From Gracilariopsis chorda (taxonomy: Eukaryota; Rhodophyta; Florideophyceae; Gracilariales; Gracilariaceae), in contig NBIV01000277.1 in NCBI GenBank assembly GCA_003194525.1, positions 37,461-101,460 on the forward strand: a stretch of DNA of 64,000 nt. The letters run 5' to 3'. The notes under the pieces were generated by a model. That model did no database searches, was not told where the DNA came from, and saw only the letters and a program-made list of their open reading frames with translations. Position numbers and translations under genes: made by a program. Positions 32,174-42,090 of the stretch are shown here, in pieces. The stretch's first letter is position 1; every line of letters begins with the position of its first letter.

Positions 32174-35100
32174 TACAGCCCAACCATCACGCGCGCAGAT
32201 GGTTCTCGCATGAAAGTCCTGCCACGCAGCCAGTCTACCTCGACGAAGCGAATTGACAAACCTACGGTCCCGATGATCACATACAAACGCATGGGCCGCC
32301 TCGTGAAGAAGCTTGCATGCGAACTCTACGCGCTACGCCTCCGCCCTTCCACGTCCGTCGAATGCCACACCGAGCTGGCCCTATCGTCGACGAATTCGAG
32401 GACGTCTTCAAGGAAGAGCTGCCATGCGAGCTTCCCCCACAGCACGAGCAAGACTTCGAGATCAACCTCCGACCAGGTGAACCGCCTCCCGTTCGACCGG
32501 TAATCCGGTTCTCTGCTCAAGAGCTCACCATCCTCCGCAACACAATGGATGAACTCCTTCGCAAAGGTCTCATCCGCCCTTATTCCTCACCGTTTGGCGC
32601 TCCCGTTTACTTCGTGAAGAAGAAGTCCGGCCAATTGCGAATGGTCTGCGACTATCGCGCGTTGAATCGAATGACGGTCCCAGACGCCACGCCTCTGCCC
32701 CTCATCGATGAGGCTCTGAACCAAGTCGCAGGAGTAACCATCTTCTCCCAGATAGAACTCGTTGGAGCCTATCACCAGATGAGAATCAAGGACGAAGACT
32801 GTCACAAGACGGCGATCCGAACCGGATTTGGATCCTTCGAGTGGCGCGTGCTGTGCTTCGGGCTTTGCAACACCCCCGCAGCCTTCTCTCGCCTCATCTC
32901 TACAGCTCTTCGCGATTTGAGTGGTCATTTTCTGGTGCTGTACATCGATGACATTCTTGTGTACAGCCGCTCCACTGAAGAGCATAAGATCTTCGTTAGG
33001 TACTAACCGCACTACGCAAGCATCACCTCTACGCCGAACTGAGCAAGTGCACGTTCGGGGTGACGGAAGTGCACTTCCTGGGATTCAAGGTCTCAGAGAA
33101 AGGAGTATCCACGCAGGAGCGCCTCGTCGCTTCTGTTCGAGACTGGCCTACATCAAAGACTTTGAAACCCATCCAGCGGTTAATTGGCCTAGCGAACGTC
33201 TACCGCCGCTTTGTGAAGGGGTACGCCGCCATTGTGCAGCCACTCACCGATTTGCTCCGCTCTCATCAGTTTGAGTGGGCGCCTCTGCAGCATTCCGCCT
33301 TCGACTCCATCAAAGTTGCCCTCACCTCCGCGCCCGTGCTCGCCCATCCTGACCCCGAGAAGCCTTTCTTCCTCGCCACCGATGGCTCCAAACTCGCAGT
33401 CGGTGCAACGCTCTCGCAGGATGGGCACCCCATCGCCTACCTGTCGCATCGTCTGTCCTCTGCAGAGAGCAACTGGGACACCGGGGATCAGGAGTTACTG
33501 GCGGTGATGATCGCTCTTCGCGTCTGGGGTCCCTACCGTCGAGGACGTCGCTTCATTCTACAGACTAATCACGACCCCATCCGATACTTGCAGTCAAAAG
33601 CGAATCTCACTGGACGTCAATGCCCCTGGCTCGACTAGATTCAGGAGCATACCCTCGACATTTACAACCTCCCGAGCAAGTGCAACATTGTCCCTGATGC
33701 GCTAAGCCGCAGAATAGATCACACCCCTCATCTCCGTTCGCTCAACATCCACCTCTCCGACATCCATGATCGCGTTCGTGCGCTGTATGCAACCGATCCA
33801 CTGGCTCGCGATGTGTTTTCTTGCACAACCTATCACGCACGCACTTCACACAGAGCAAAACGTGGTCTTAACCCGAACCTCACCGTCCGCGAGGGTCTCA
33901 TTTACTAGACAGGAACGGGCTCCTTTCGCATCTATATTCCTGATGGGTCTCTCCGTGATGAACTTACTGGCTACTTCCACCGCTTTAGTCACACCGGAGC
34001 CGACAAGACTTACTTTTCCCCAGCTCGCAATGTCTACTGGCCACACATGTATCGCGATATCCTGCGTTTCGTACGTATCTGTCGCGGCTGCCAGTCCAAT
34101 AAAGCTGTATACAAACCGCCACAGGGACTCCTACAGCCGCTCCCAATCCCCAACCGTTGCTGGGAAGTGGTGACGTTTTACTCTGTAACCGAGCTTCCGG
34201 TCTCTGATTCCGGCTTTGACGCTATTCTAGTTATTGTGGACAAACTATCGAAGCAGTCAATCTTCATCCCAACTCAAAAGTCAGCCACCGCACAGGGTAC
34301 TGCACTCCTCTTTGAATATCATCTTTTTTCCAAAACATGGTGTCGCTCACACTCTCATTCCCGAACGGGACCCAAAGGTCAAATCGCGCTCTTGGAAAAC
34401 ACTCACGCAGTTGGTGAACACTCGCAGCAATATATCTACCGCCGATCACCCGGAAACCGACGGAAAATCCGAGAACCTTATCCGCACCCTCTCCACCATG
34501 TTACGGTACTCTATCCAATATGCACCTTCCGCCTGGGACACATTTCTCCCGACTTTGGAGTTCGAATACAACAGCTCGCGCCACAATAGCACCCGAAGCT
34601 CGCCTTTTGAAGTCGCTCTCGGCTATAATCCGCACACACCAGTCACTAGAACTCTCGCGCAATGTACTGAGCGTTCTCAGTCTGCTTCTGATTACTTACA
34701 AAAGCGCAAAGTGATAGCCGCACGCGCAAGAGAACATCTAGCTAACGCACGCTAGAAACAGAAGTTCTACGCGGACCGCTTTCGGCGTGATGTAGTTTTC
34801 AAACCCGGTGCTCTTGTTCTCTTACGTGCTGACAACCTTTCCCTGACTCGCTGTTCTACCCTCCCAAAGAAGTGGCAACCTTGCTTTATCGGTATGTTCG
34901 GTATTCGCGAACGCCTCGGACCTGTCATATATCGTATCAAGTTGCCACCTACAATGCGCCGCGCTCACGACATATTTCACGTTGCGAAACTACGTTTGTT
35001 TCATGATGACAACAAGGGCCCGTTGGACATCATGATGACAACGACGGTGCTGTGGAACAAGACGTAGCTACTATTCTCGCTCGCAAACGATTCAATCGCC

Positions 35101-35234
35101 GCGTCTACTATCTGATTCGGCTTGTAGGGGACTCTATAGACGAAGCCTCATGGTTACCGCGTACCGCTCTGCACAACTGCGCCGATGCCCTTCGTGAGGT
35201 CTCCGATACACAGGCTTCGACGAGGACGTCGTAA
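32174..35234 (+). pseudogene. Gypsy reverse transcriptase, RNase H, integrase and chromodomain (3' part of pol)
   Basis: After the nested Copia the pol gene resumes. Reverse transcriptase: LRMVCDYRALN, TIFSQIELVGAYHQ, LVLYIDDILVYS. The first catalytic Asp (normally in IDL) reads Glu. RNase H-like domain: FLATDGSKLAVGA. Integrase: zinc-binding H2C2 segment (FHRFSHTGADKT ... CRGCQ), core (FDAILVIVDKLSK) and the terminal ENLIRTLSTMLR region. The last 60 codons (35052-35234) form a chromodomain (YLIRLVGDSIDEASWLP), which marks a chromovirus. Breaks include a frameshift near 33000, TAG at 33636-33638, TAG near 33905, a frameshift near 34300, a stop at 34755 and a frameshift near 35040. Confidence 0.9.
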
Positions 35235-35238
35235 GCGT

Positions 35239-35251
35239 AAGAGGGGGTGAA
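35239..35251 (+). promoter_or_regulatory. Gypsy polypurine tract
   Basis: AAGAGGGGGTGAA immediately before the 3' LTR; expected primer site for plus-strand DNA. Confidence 0.7.
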
Positions 35252-35508
35252 TGTAACGAACTAGTCGATACTACAAGCTAGACTGTCTGTTATTGTCACT
35301 ACAATACTTTAACGTGACGCTAAAAGCTAGAACAGCGTCACAGCGAAACCAATCTTAGCTACAAGCTCTCTCCGAGGAGCAATATAAATAAAGAGGCACG
35401 ACCTGGCCTGCTTCTCCTGAGAGTGAGGGCAGCCAGTCAGACCTCGAACCTATCCTCGAAACCAGCGATACCTTCATCCTACACCCTAGGTCTACTCTCT
35501 ATATTACA
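35252..35508 (+). repeat. Gypsy 3' LTR
   Basis: 257 bp, paired with 25501-25757; followed by the duplicated GTATG. Confidence 0.95.
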
Positions 35509-35586
35509 GTATGCTAGCTCCCATCTCTACTGTCTTGAACATCGTCGTAAACCTACATCCTTCGACCTCATCCACCTTCGAGAAAC

Positions 35587-36767
35587 TCAAAAGGCACGGG
35601 TCAGCACTCTCTGGTAGTCGCCATTAGCTTGTGTCTCCCGCCTTCCATGATATCCAGAGTTCCTTACGGATACTTTATACCGAAAGCCCTCCCTAATAAA
35701 CTTTATCTGCTTGAGTACCTCTTGTCCGAGCACATTTGCCTGTAACGCTTTAATCAATGTATTCAAAGCGGCACTCACTTCCGCTTGTTGGAAGAATTGT
35801 TCCTTCGGGCTCTCAACAGCGATATCCGTAGCGATGTCTGTTGTCGACAAAAACTCATTGTCACTAAGTTCCTCAACACTCTCAAATAAATGTGCTTCGT
35901 AGTCATCCATTTGCAGTTCTTCTCCTCCGTTCGAATTCTCATATTCATATCTTTCACTGCTTATCTTAGAACCATCGGGCATATTGTCTAGTGAGCGCAT
36001 CACTCCCGCATTCGCAACAGCTTTACCGTTCTGTCCTGAGCATGCAATTCTTTCCTCTTCGTTGCTACAGATTTGCCTGCTGAATATTCCTTCTAATGGC
36101 TCCTGTGCTTCTTGCTTTCCATTATCTTATCTTCGATCTCATGGCTCTTTAGGGAAGAAGTTTCTGACATATTGTACACCAGTTTTGAATGAAGTAAATC
36201 TGTAGAAACATCAATGCTGTTCTTTTCGGTAGTCAATGAAAGTACAGGAGTTAGCTCAGGTTTCGTATCACGTGGAAGCTGCAAAAGAGTGGAGCTACAC
36301 ACGTCTTGAACGCGGCTAACACGATAATTTTCCGTTACCACCCCAGACTCGTGGTTATGGATTTGCTTGAGCGACATGTCCCAAGCTTTCATGTCCACCA
36401 TCAGCTTTGCAGTCATCGCAGCTTTACTTTTCCATGGTTCTAAGTATTTGATACATCTCATGCTCAACGATAAGTAGTGCTTAAGTCGCTTATATGCGTA
36501 CTACCTAGAGTACTGCAAAATATATCCACTCCAATCACTCTTGACATCATATAGCAAACGGGAAATGTACTCGATAGAGGATTCTCCTTTCTCAAGCGCT
36601 TCATTTGATCTCCAACTGGTACCTTCACCTCCATAGAATCAAGCTGCTGCGAACGAACTGGGAAACTATCAAATCCTCTCTACACCCGAGCTTTTGACAG
36701 CACAGACTGAGTTAGATCTTGAAGAATCCCTTCCACAACATGTTCTGTCGATTTGAGCTCCATGATA
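35587..36767 (-). pseudogene. Unknown acidic protein relic (family B)
   Basis: Minus-strand coding sense can be followed from about 36767 to 35587 through at least three frame changes. The N-terminal part reads MELKSTEHVVEGILQDL. The middle segment (36467-36093) contains WKSKAAMTAKLMVDMKAWD. The C-terminal segment (36003-35587) is acidic (EYENSNGGEELQMDDYEAHL), then helical and basic (VLGQEVLKQIKFIREGFRYK, HGRRETQANG). Layout and the helix-then-basic tail loosely resemble the relic at 13291-14498. No known domain is recognised. It could be the accessory protein of a DNA transposon whose transposase is gone. Confidence 0.35.
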
Positions 36768-37202
36768 CCTGTGCCAACTGGAGTATTTCAAAACACCTTA
36801 CGCCTCTGTTCATACTCTGTGGACTGGAAGCTGAGGAGGCGCGCGAGTTCAATCAGACACCTCCCGGTCTCTCTTACTTTACGGCGCCTCTGCGAGGCCT
36901 CTTATAGAGCTCCTGGGCTGATACTGCTACCCAAAGACTCACCAGCACGCACACCGAATTGCGTAGGTGTGCGTCAGCTTGCGTGTGTGTGCACAGGTGT
37001 GCGTATGCGCGCATCACGCCAATATAGACTATGCTAACGTTATTATCTCCAGAGGGGAATACACTTTGAATCCGTTTGAATTCAGTCCAGGCGTTGAATC
37101 GCACTGGACCGTAGAGTGCATCACGACATACACAACAAAACACTTCACTTGATCTTTTGGCCGTTCGTTTCAAAGAAGCATCGAAAAGTGAAATGTTAGT
37201 CT
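36768..37202. other. Unassigned, with GT-rich stretch
   Basis: An imperfect TG/GC-rich stretch lies at about 36963-37020. Open frames here come from its low complexity; no gene supported. Confidence 0.35.
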
Positions 37203-37482
37203 TCAATGTTTTCTTTGGTCAAGCGCAGCGCTCTCCAAAAGTTTAAGAAAAATGTACTTGTCTATATCAGGATAGAATCGTGTTAGACGCGCTGTATCTT
37301 CCGGGTGTTCTTGGCGGAATACGATTTCTGCGACGATTCTGAAAATCAGAGTTCTTGCTGTCCCATTCAATGAATTCGAAGTCTTCAAAACGTTTTGGGT
37401 CGTCAAAGATCGACAACCATGAAATTGTAGTAAGAATTTTGTCGTCAAAAACGTTTCGCATTCTGATCTCGACATGACACAA
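37203..37482 (-). pseudogene. Short unrecognised minus-strand relic
   Basis: Two overlapping minus-strand frames share a protein-like reading that switches frame near 37340: first RMRNVFDDKILTTISWLSIF, then PEDTARLTRFYPDIDKYIFL. It may be one 85-95 residue piece with a single frameshift. Family unknown. Confidence 0.25.
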
Positions 37483-38243
37483 TTCGAGATTCCCAGATGG
37501 TTCCGAACGATGTTGTGACGTTGTCTGGCGTCACTGTATATTGGTGAAGCAGGTGGAGCTCTTCTTTGAATACTGCAAATGTATTTGTTGATGTTAAGGA
37601 GTACTAAGTTTGGAAGAGGATTCGGTTTTTTTTTTATGTTAATGAAATTTGATTGGTGGAACGAGAAACGTCTGAAAGTTTTGAGGTTTTGACTGTTCTA
37701 CGCGTTTTAAGATCTGAGGCTATCAGGCTCTGGTTTGCTGTTTCAAGGAAATATGCGACATAAAGTAGATTCACTGAACCCCTTTCTCATGTGGTAGGCA
37801 CAAAAAATCCAAGCACTTTAACTACGGTACAAATGCCATTACTGCGGGCCAGATTAACAACCCGCCTGAGTCAATGTGAACAATCAAACCCATCTACTCT
37901 GCTACTTAGTCAAATAGTGCTGCATAAAATTGGTTCCTGTTCATCATGATAAGCTTTTGAAGACCAGGTAAAATTTGCTTCTCCTCTCAGAATCTGCTGA
38001 GATTCAACACCATGCCGGTACTTGTCGTCTTCTTTCTCACCTTTGACAAACTATGTATATCTCGCTAATGAATACCATCAGCAATTGTGGGTACGGCAAG
38101 CTGTTGTGCATTTACGGCCATGGCGTCGGTTTCAGGTTCGAGAACCACGATTGTGGCATTTGCGCGGAAATCACAGCTGAAAATGCCGTGCCGCATCAAA
38201 TACGGTTCTAAACGCACAGGGACTGTCCGTGGGGTATTCTATA
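37483..38243. other. Unassigned AT-rich sequence
   Basis: No gene seen. It forms the left flank of the pogo-like element. Confidence 0.35.
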
Positions 38244-40327
38244 CAGTGGGTACTACTATATAATGCTACCCTCGTACAATACCGAGATGGTGGCACTATA
38301 CCGAATTGGGAAATATATAGTTCAGAGCAAAACTACTTACAATATAGCTACTCCAGCATCTCGGTAATCAACAACTGTCGCGTACTACCAGAAACCTCAC
38401 GTCTTTTTGCTCGCAAGAACCCTTGCCTTGCCTTTCGCAACGAGTAGGAGACGTCGGAAAGGTTATTGTCAAACGCCCATTTCTCTAATTCGCGCAGTTT
38501 GACGATTATCTCAGCTTCAGGGGGCAACGCTTCCGCCATAATAGTGTCCCCATCATCATCAGACTCCACTTCAGGGGATGATGCGCTCTCTACCGCTCTC
38601 AGTTCGTAAAAATACAGAGCATCTTCGACCACAGCCTCACTCACTACTGAGTTCTCTTCAATCGTCAACCAGCGCTCGACCTGTTCTTGATTCACAGGTT
38701 CAAACACTTGTTCATAAAAGGGATCACGGCGATCCAGTGAAATGCTAAGCTGCTCCACCATCTTAGTCATAGCCTTCACGTCCTCACTGTTTTGCGTATT
38801 AGACATCTTTCCTTCACTGGACGTGATATCGCAGGCATGTGGCAATGGTAACACATTAGCTTTCACCCAACACCATGCAATGGTTGATTGCGAAACATTA
38901 CTCCAAGACTCCTCCACCATTTTGGAAACATCAAGAAGGTGAGGATCATGCCCTTCGTCGATTCCCTTCATTCCTGCAATCAGAGCCCGATTGCTCTCTC
39001 GCCTTTGCTGCCGCGTCTCGATGTCCAGCACTATCTTGCGCAGTAGCAGCCCGCGATACCGCACTTTCCAAGCAACAATTATGCCCAAATCCATGGGCTG
39101 ATGAATAGCGGTACAATTTGGAGGAAGCGTCATGATAGTGACTTGGTTACGGCTATCCTTCAAGTCAGTATCGTGTGGCTCACAGTTAACCATAAGAAGA
39201 ACGCAAGGACGGGATGTTGCTTTGCGAATAAATGGTAGAAATACTTCATAGAACCACCGTTTAAACGTTAGCGTATCCGACCAAGAGTTCTTTTGACTGA
39301 AGTAAGGCACCCGGGGTTGGCCAAGACGGAAACAGCGAGGGTTTTTTGCTTTGCCTATAATCGCCATTGGCAGCTTCCGCGAACCGTCTCCGTTGGTACA
39401 GACATAAGCTGTGATTCTATCCTTCGACTTCATGGCCTTAGTTCCGCGAATTGTTTTCCTGTTCTCCTCTTCTGTTATATACGTACTGCGAGGCAAAAGT
39501 TTGTAGAATAACCCTGTCTCGTCAACATTTTAAATGCAATCCACATCGTAACTGCGCAGCTTTGCTTTCAGCTCTGACATTTTGTCCGCAACTTGTGCAG
39601 CAGATGCACTCCCGCCTTCGCCGTGAGGACCAACGGAGCGCAACGCATGTCTGCGTATGAAGTTCTGAACCCAACCAATCGATGCCGTAAACTTGGACAG
39701 TTTGTGATGTTCTAAGATTTGATTGCTCGCTATGTTCTTTTCCAGATTGTTGCGTATCATAAGCGCCTTGTGCTGTAACACAGCTTGCGTGATTGGAAAC
39801 TTGCAGCATCGTGCAAAGTTAACGAATATTAGAAGTTCATCTTTGATTTTGGGAAACGCAGGGGGCCGCAATGATTTTCTTTGCAGCGATAGGGAAGTGG
39901 TTTCAGCAAGTTCAATGATTCGCGATGCATTCTTCTTAAGATTGGTTGCCGTTCGACGGGAAATAGAGAATTTCTTCATCACGGTGGCTGCGGAGATGCC
40001 AGAGCTCAGCGACCGAGCGGCTTCAATCTTCTGAGAAAGATCTAGACGTGTTCGTCTCGTCTTAGGATTAGTGCGTGATGGTGCCATCTTTCGAGCTTGG
40101 TCAGATGGAGAAGCGTTCGTCTCATCGGGGGAACGTTTGGAAGCCCTGGTGTGGGTGCTAGGAAGGAATCTGTAATGGGTTTGCTTGTTTTGGCGGGGGT
40201 TTGTCACGTTTATGGCCGAGTGTTACGTTTGTTTCAAATACGCGCCATTTTTGTGCCACCGGGTTGATGGTGGCACAATATAAAGGTTAGCACTATTCAT
40301 CTAGGCACTATATCGCGACCCCCCCTG
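38244..40327 (-). mobile_element. Pogo/Tigger-like DNA transposon (about 2.1 kb)
   Basis: The transposase is bracketed by imperfect inverted ends that both start CAG next to TA: CAGTGGGTACTACTATATAA on the left (38244) and CAGGGGGGGTCGCGATATAG read inward from the right end (40327). TA flanks both (38242-38243 and 40328-40329), as expected for the Tc1/mariner/pogo superfamily. The termini agree at about 16 of 27 positions. A perfect internal inverted repeat (TGTGCCACC ... GGTGGCACA) lies at about 40250-40275. Confidence 0.7.
38348..40207 (-). pseudogene. Pogo/Tigger/jerky-type transposase with one nonsense codon
   Basis: One minus-strand frame covers 40207-38348 with a single TAA at 39530-39532. 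The N-terminal part has a CENP-B-type helix-turn-helix (LSQKIEAARSLSSGISAATV, then SISRRTATNLKKN) and a second DNA-binding helical domain (ASIGWVQNFIRRHAL). The DDE domain follows: first Asp in NVDETGLFYKLLP just after the stop, third Asp in HQPMDLGII. Where the second Asp is expected the sequence reads LLMVNCEPHD, so the usual D-N pair is altered and activity is doubtful. The C-terminus is acidic. The length is usual for Tigger/jerky transposases (about 600 residues). The start could be the ATG at 40207 or the one near 40087. Confidence 0.85.
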
Positions 40328-40497
40328 TATCTTGGTTCTTGGATTTTATATCAATATTGCAAAAGTGTCGACTGCACATGTGGGGCACGGTGTTGAGAGT
40401 AGTATGACACGTGTCGAGTGGCAGCTACGCAGTGGCAAGCAAATGAGCTATGTTGGCCATAGAATAGATTTATTGTGATAGCAACCATACCCGTGTC
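40328..40497. other. Short spacer
   Basis: Between the pogo-like element and the next reading frame; nothing seen. Confidence 0.3.
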
Positions 40498-41335
40498 GTG
40501 TATTCTAATTTTTTAGTGGTTCCGCAACAGCGGTTCGCACATTTTGTCGCCTCACCGTATGTAGTTACGTACAAGTTGTGTCCTGCCAAACTGACAGAAC
40601 ATCAGTCCGCGAGTATCAGGAAAAATACGGAAATCAGAGACCAAAGCCGTTTTGAATTGTCCCTGCAGTCAATGCGCTTCCCCGTCAAAACCAATGTTTG
40701 CGCTCATATTCTCGCCAGAAAGCGCCTTGCAATCGCGATCATGCTCACCAGTCCTTATGATAACGTACATCCAACCGTCCCCATAATTAAAAAACCTTCT
40801 TGTGTCGGTTTCTTTTCGTACATGAAGCTGTACAAGAAATGAACTCAAGAAGCAGCTTTGGGAGTCCAAAACAAAAGCCGATTTCTGCTCATTCTTGGAA
40901 CAGCTCAGAAAATGGAGCCTTTAAAGCCTGCAGTACCAACTCGGACCACCGAACAGCAATGCCAGTGACGTGTACATACAAACAATGGACAACCCAGTCA
41001 CAATTTGACAGCAGTCCTTTTTCCAATCCATTCCAAAACATTGAGTACAAACCACTTTTTCTTTGCAGAGCATGCCGGTCTAGCCAAACGGGTTTGGGTG
41101 TTATTTGCGATCCAAAAAGACACGGAAGAAAACCAAAAGCAGCACTACGCGCAAGGGTTACAAGAATTATGAACAGTGATGCAAATCCTTCGCAGTCGTG
41201 TTGTAGTCAATGTTACATATGTTCAAAACTTTCATTTGAGAAACGTGAAATTTTTGCATCAAGACTTCTCCGATACAGTGAAATCTGCCATAAGAAACTC
41301 TTTAATTTTTAAAGTGTTACTATTTCCTACACAGA
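40498..41335 (+). pseudogene. N-terminal part of large unusual element, left of the piggyBac insertion
   Basis: Plus-strand sequence reads protein-like up to the TTAA at 41336, with frame changes and stops: first 40498-40842 (VPQQRFAHFVASPYVVTYKL), later RVWVLFAIQKDTEEKQKQHY and RNVKFLHQDFSDTVKSAIRN. On the far side of the piggyBac-like element coding sense resumes within a few bases of the second TTAA (44570). I therefore infer that both belong to one gene interrupted by the insertion. No domain is recognised in this part. Confidence 0.35.
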
Positions 41336-41339
41336 TTAA
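41336..41339 (+). repeat. TTAA target duplication, left
   Basis: TTAA directly before CCCTTTTGAC; same at 44559-44562. Confidence 0.85.
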
Positions 41340-41647
41340 CCCTTTTGACCCTAAAAATTCTTATGTCCACAGAGACAGACATAAGCAAAGACCAATAAGC
41401 TTTGCGAGCGCGAAGTCAAGTGGGTGGTTCAAAAGACATTATAGTTGATTGAAACGTACACTTGTGTGTGTGCGTCTGGCACACACACATGTGCTTCAAT
41501 GAACTTTTGAAGTGCCAACTATACGAGTCGGTAGAAGTAACTGGACACCAACTCACGATTTGCCACCACATCGTGTTCTCAATTTCCGCCGTTGAAGTAC
41601 TTCGATTTCAGTGCTGTGACTCGTTTCAATCGTTTTATTATATCGTA

Positions 41648-42088
41648 ATGAACGCCAAAGAAGACAAGAAGCAGAGTGTTCCTCCCCTGTTTTTGAAGGA
41701 AGAAGCGATTCCGCAAGACCCTTACAATATGGAAGAAGACGGACAGAACGCTTGCACGACACAGATTGACATCATTGGTATTGATCTCCCGCAACTGACT
41801 ACAGCCAACGAAGATGTTGCATGTCAACAGTGTGGGGGTACCCCTTGTTACTGGATTCAACTAGCGTCATGTGTTGTTACCAAAACAGCTGCACTTTTCC
41901 CTGCTCGTGGTATTTGCGGAGAGCATAATAATGAAGCGCGTAAGAAAGCCTACAAAGCATAGGTTTACGAAAGACACGGATTTCTTGGGAAAGGGAGGCG
42001 AGTTCAGATACCCCACTGCGCCCTCGAAGGTATTAGAAATATCTGGCCGGATGATACTGGGGCCTATACGGGGTTCAAGGAACATTAG
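41648..42088 (+). pseudogene. Second protein of the piggyBac-like element
   Basis: The frame starts at the ATG at 41648 and ends at the TAG at 42086-42088, with one internal TAG at 41960-41962. It would encode about 146 residues. The N-terminus is acidic. The core holds CQQCGGTPCYWIQLASCVV and, after a basic stretch (NNEARKKAYKA), a C-terminal part with HGFLGKGRRVQIPHC and ending in AYTGFKEH. Paired cysteines suggest a small zinc-binding protein. Length and even spread of conserved-looking residues argue that it is a true gene and not a shadow. It ends 2 bp short of the stop of the transposase on the other strand. Function unknown; perhaps a regulator or cofactor of transposition. Confidence 0.6.
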
Positions 42089-42090
42089 AG

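Larger units (their letters stand above)
25501..35508 (+). mobile_element. Complete Gypsy LTR retrotransposon, split by a nested Copia
   Basis: Two 257-bp direct repeats (25501-25757 and 35252-35508) begin TGTAACGAAC and end TACA. They are flanked by the same 5 bases, GTATG, on the outside (25496-25500 and 35509-35513), a perfect target-site duplication. A primer-binding site follows the left LTR and a purine tract precedes the right one. By eye the two LTRs differ at about 19 positions (roughly 7%). Removing the nested Copia (27510-32168 plus 5 bp) leaves about 5.3 kb with gag, protease, reverse transcriptase, RNase H, integrase and chromodomain in normal order. All coding parts carry stops or frameshifts. 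Confidence 0.95.

Noticed and set aside
36963-37020. TG-rich stretch as a Z-DNA site or CRISPR-like repeat
   Set aside because: Imperfect dinucleotide composition only; no spaced repeats.
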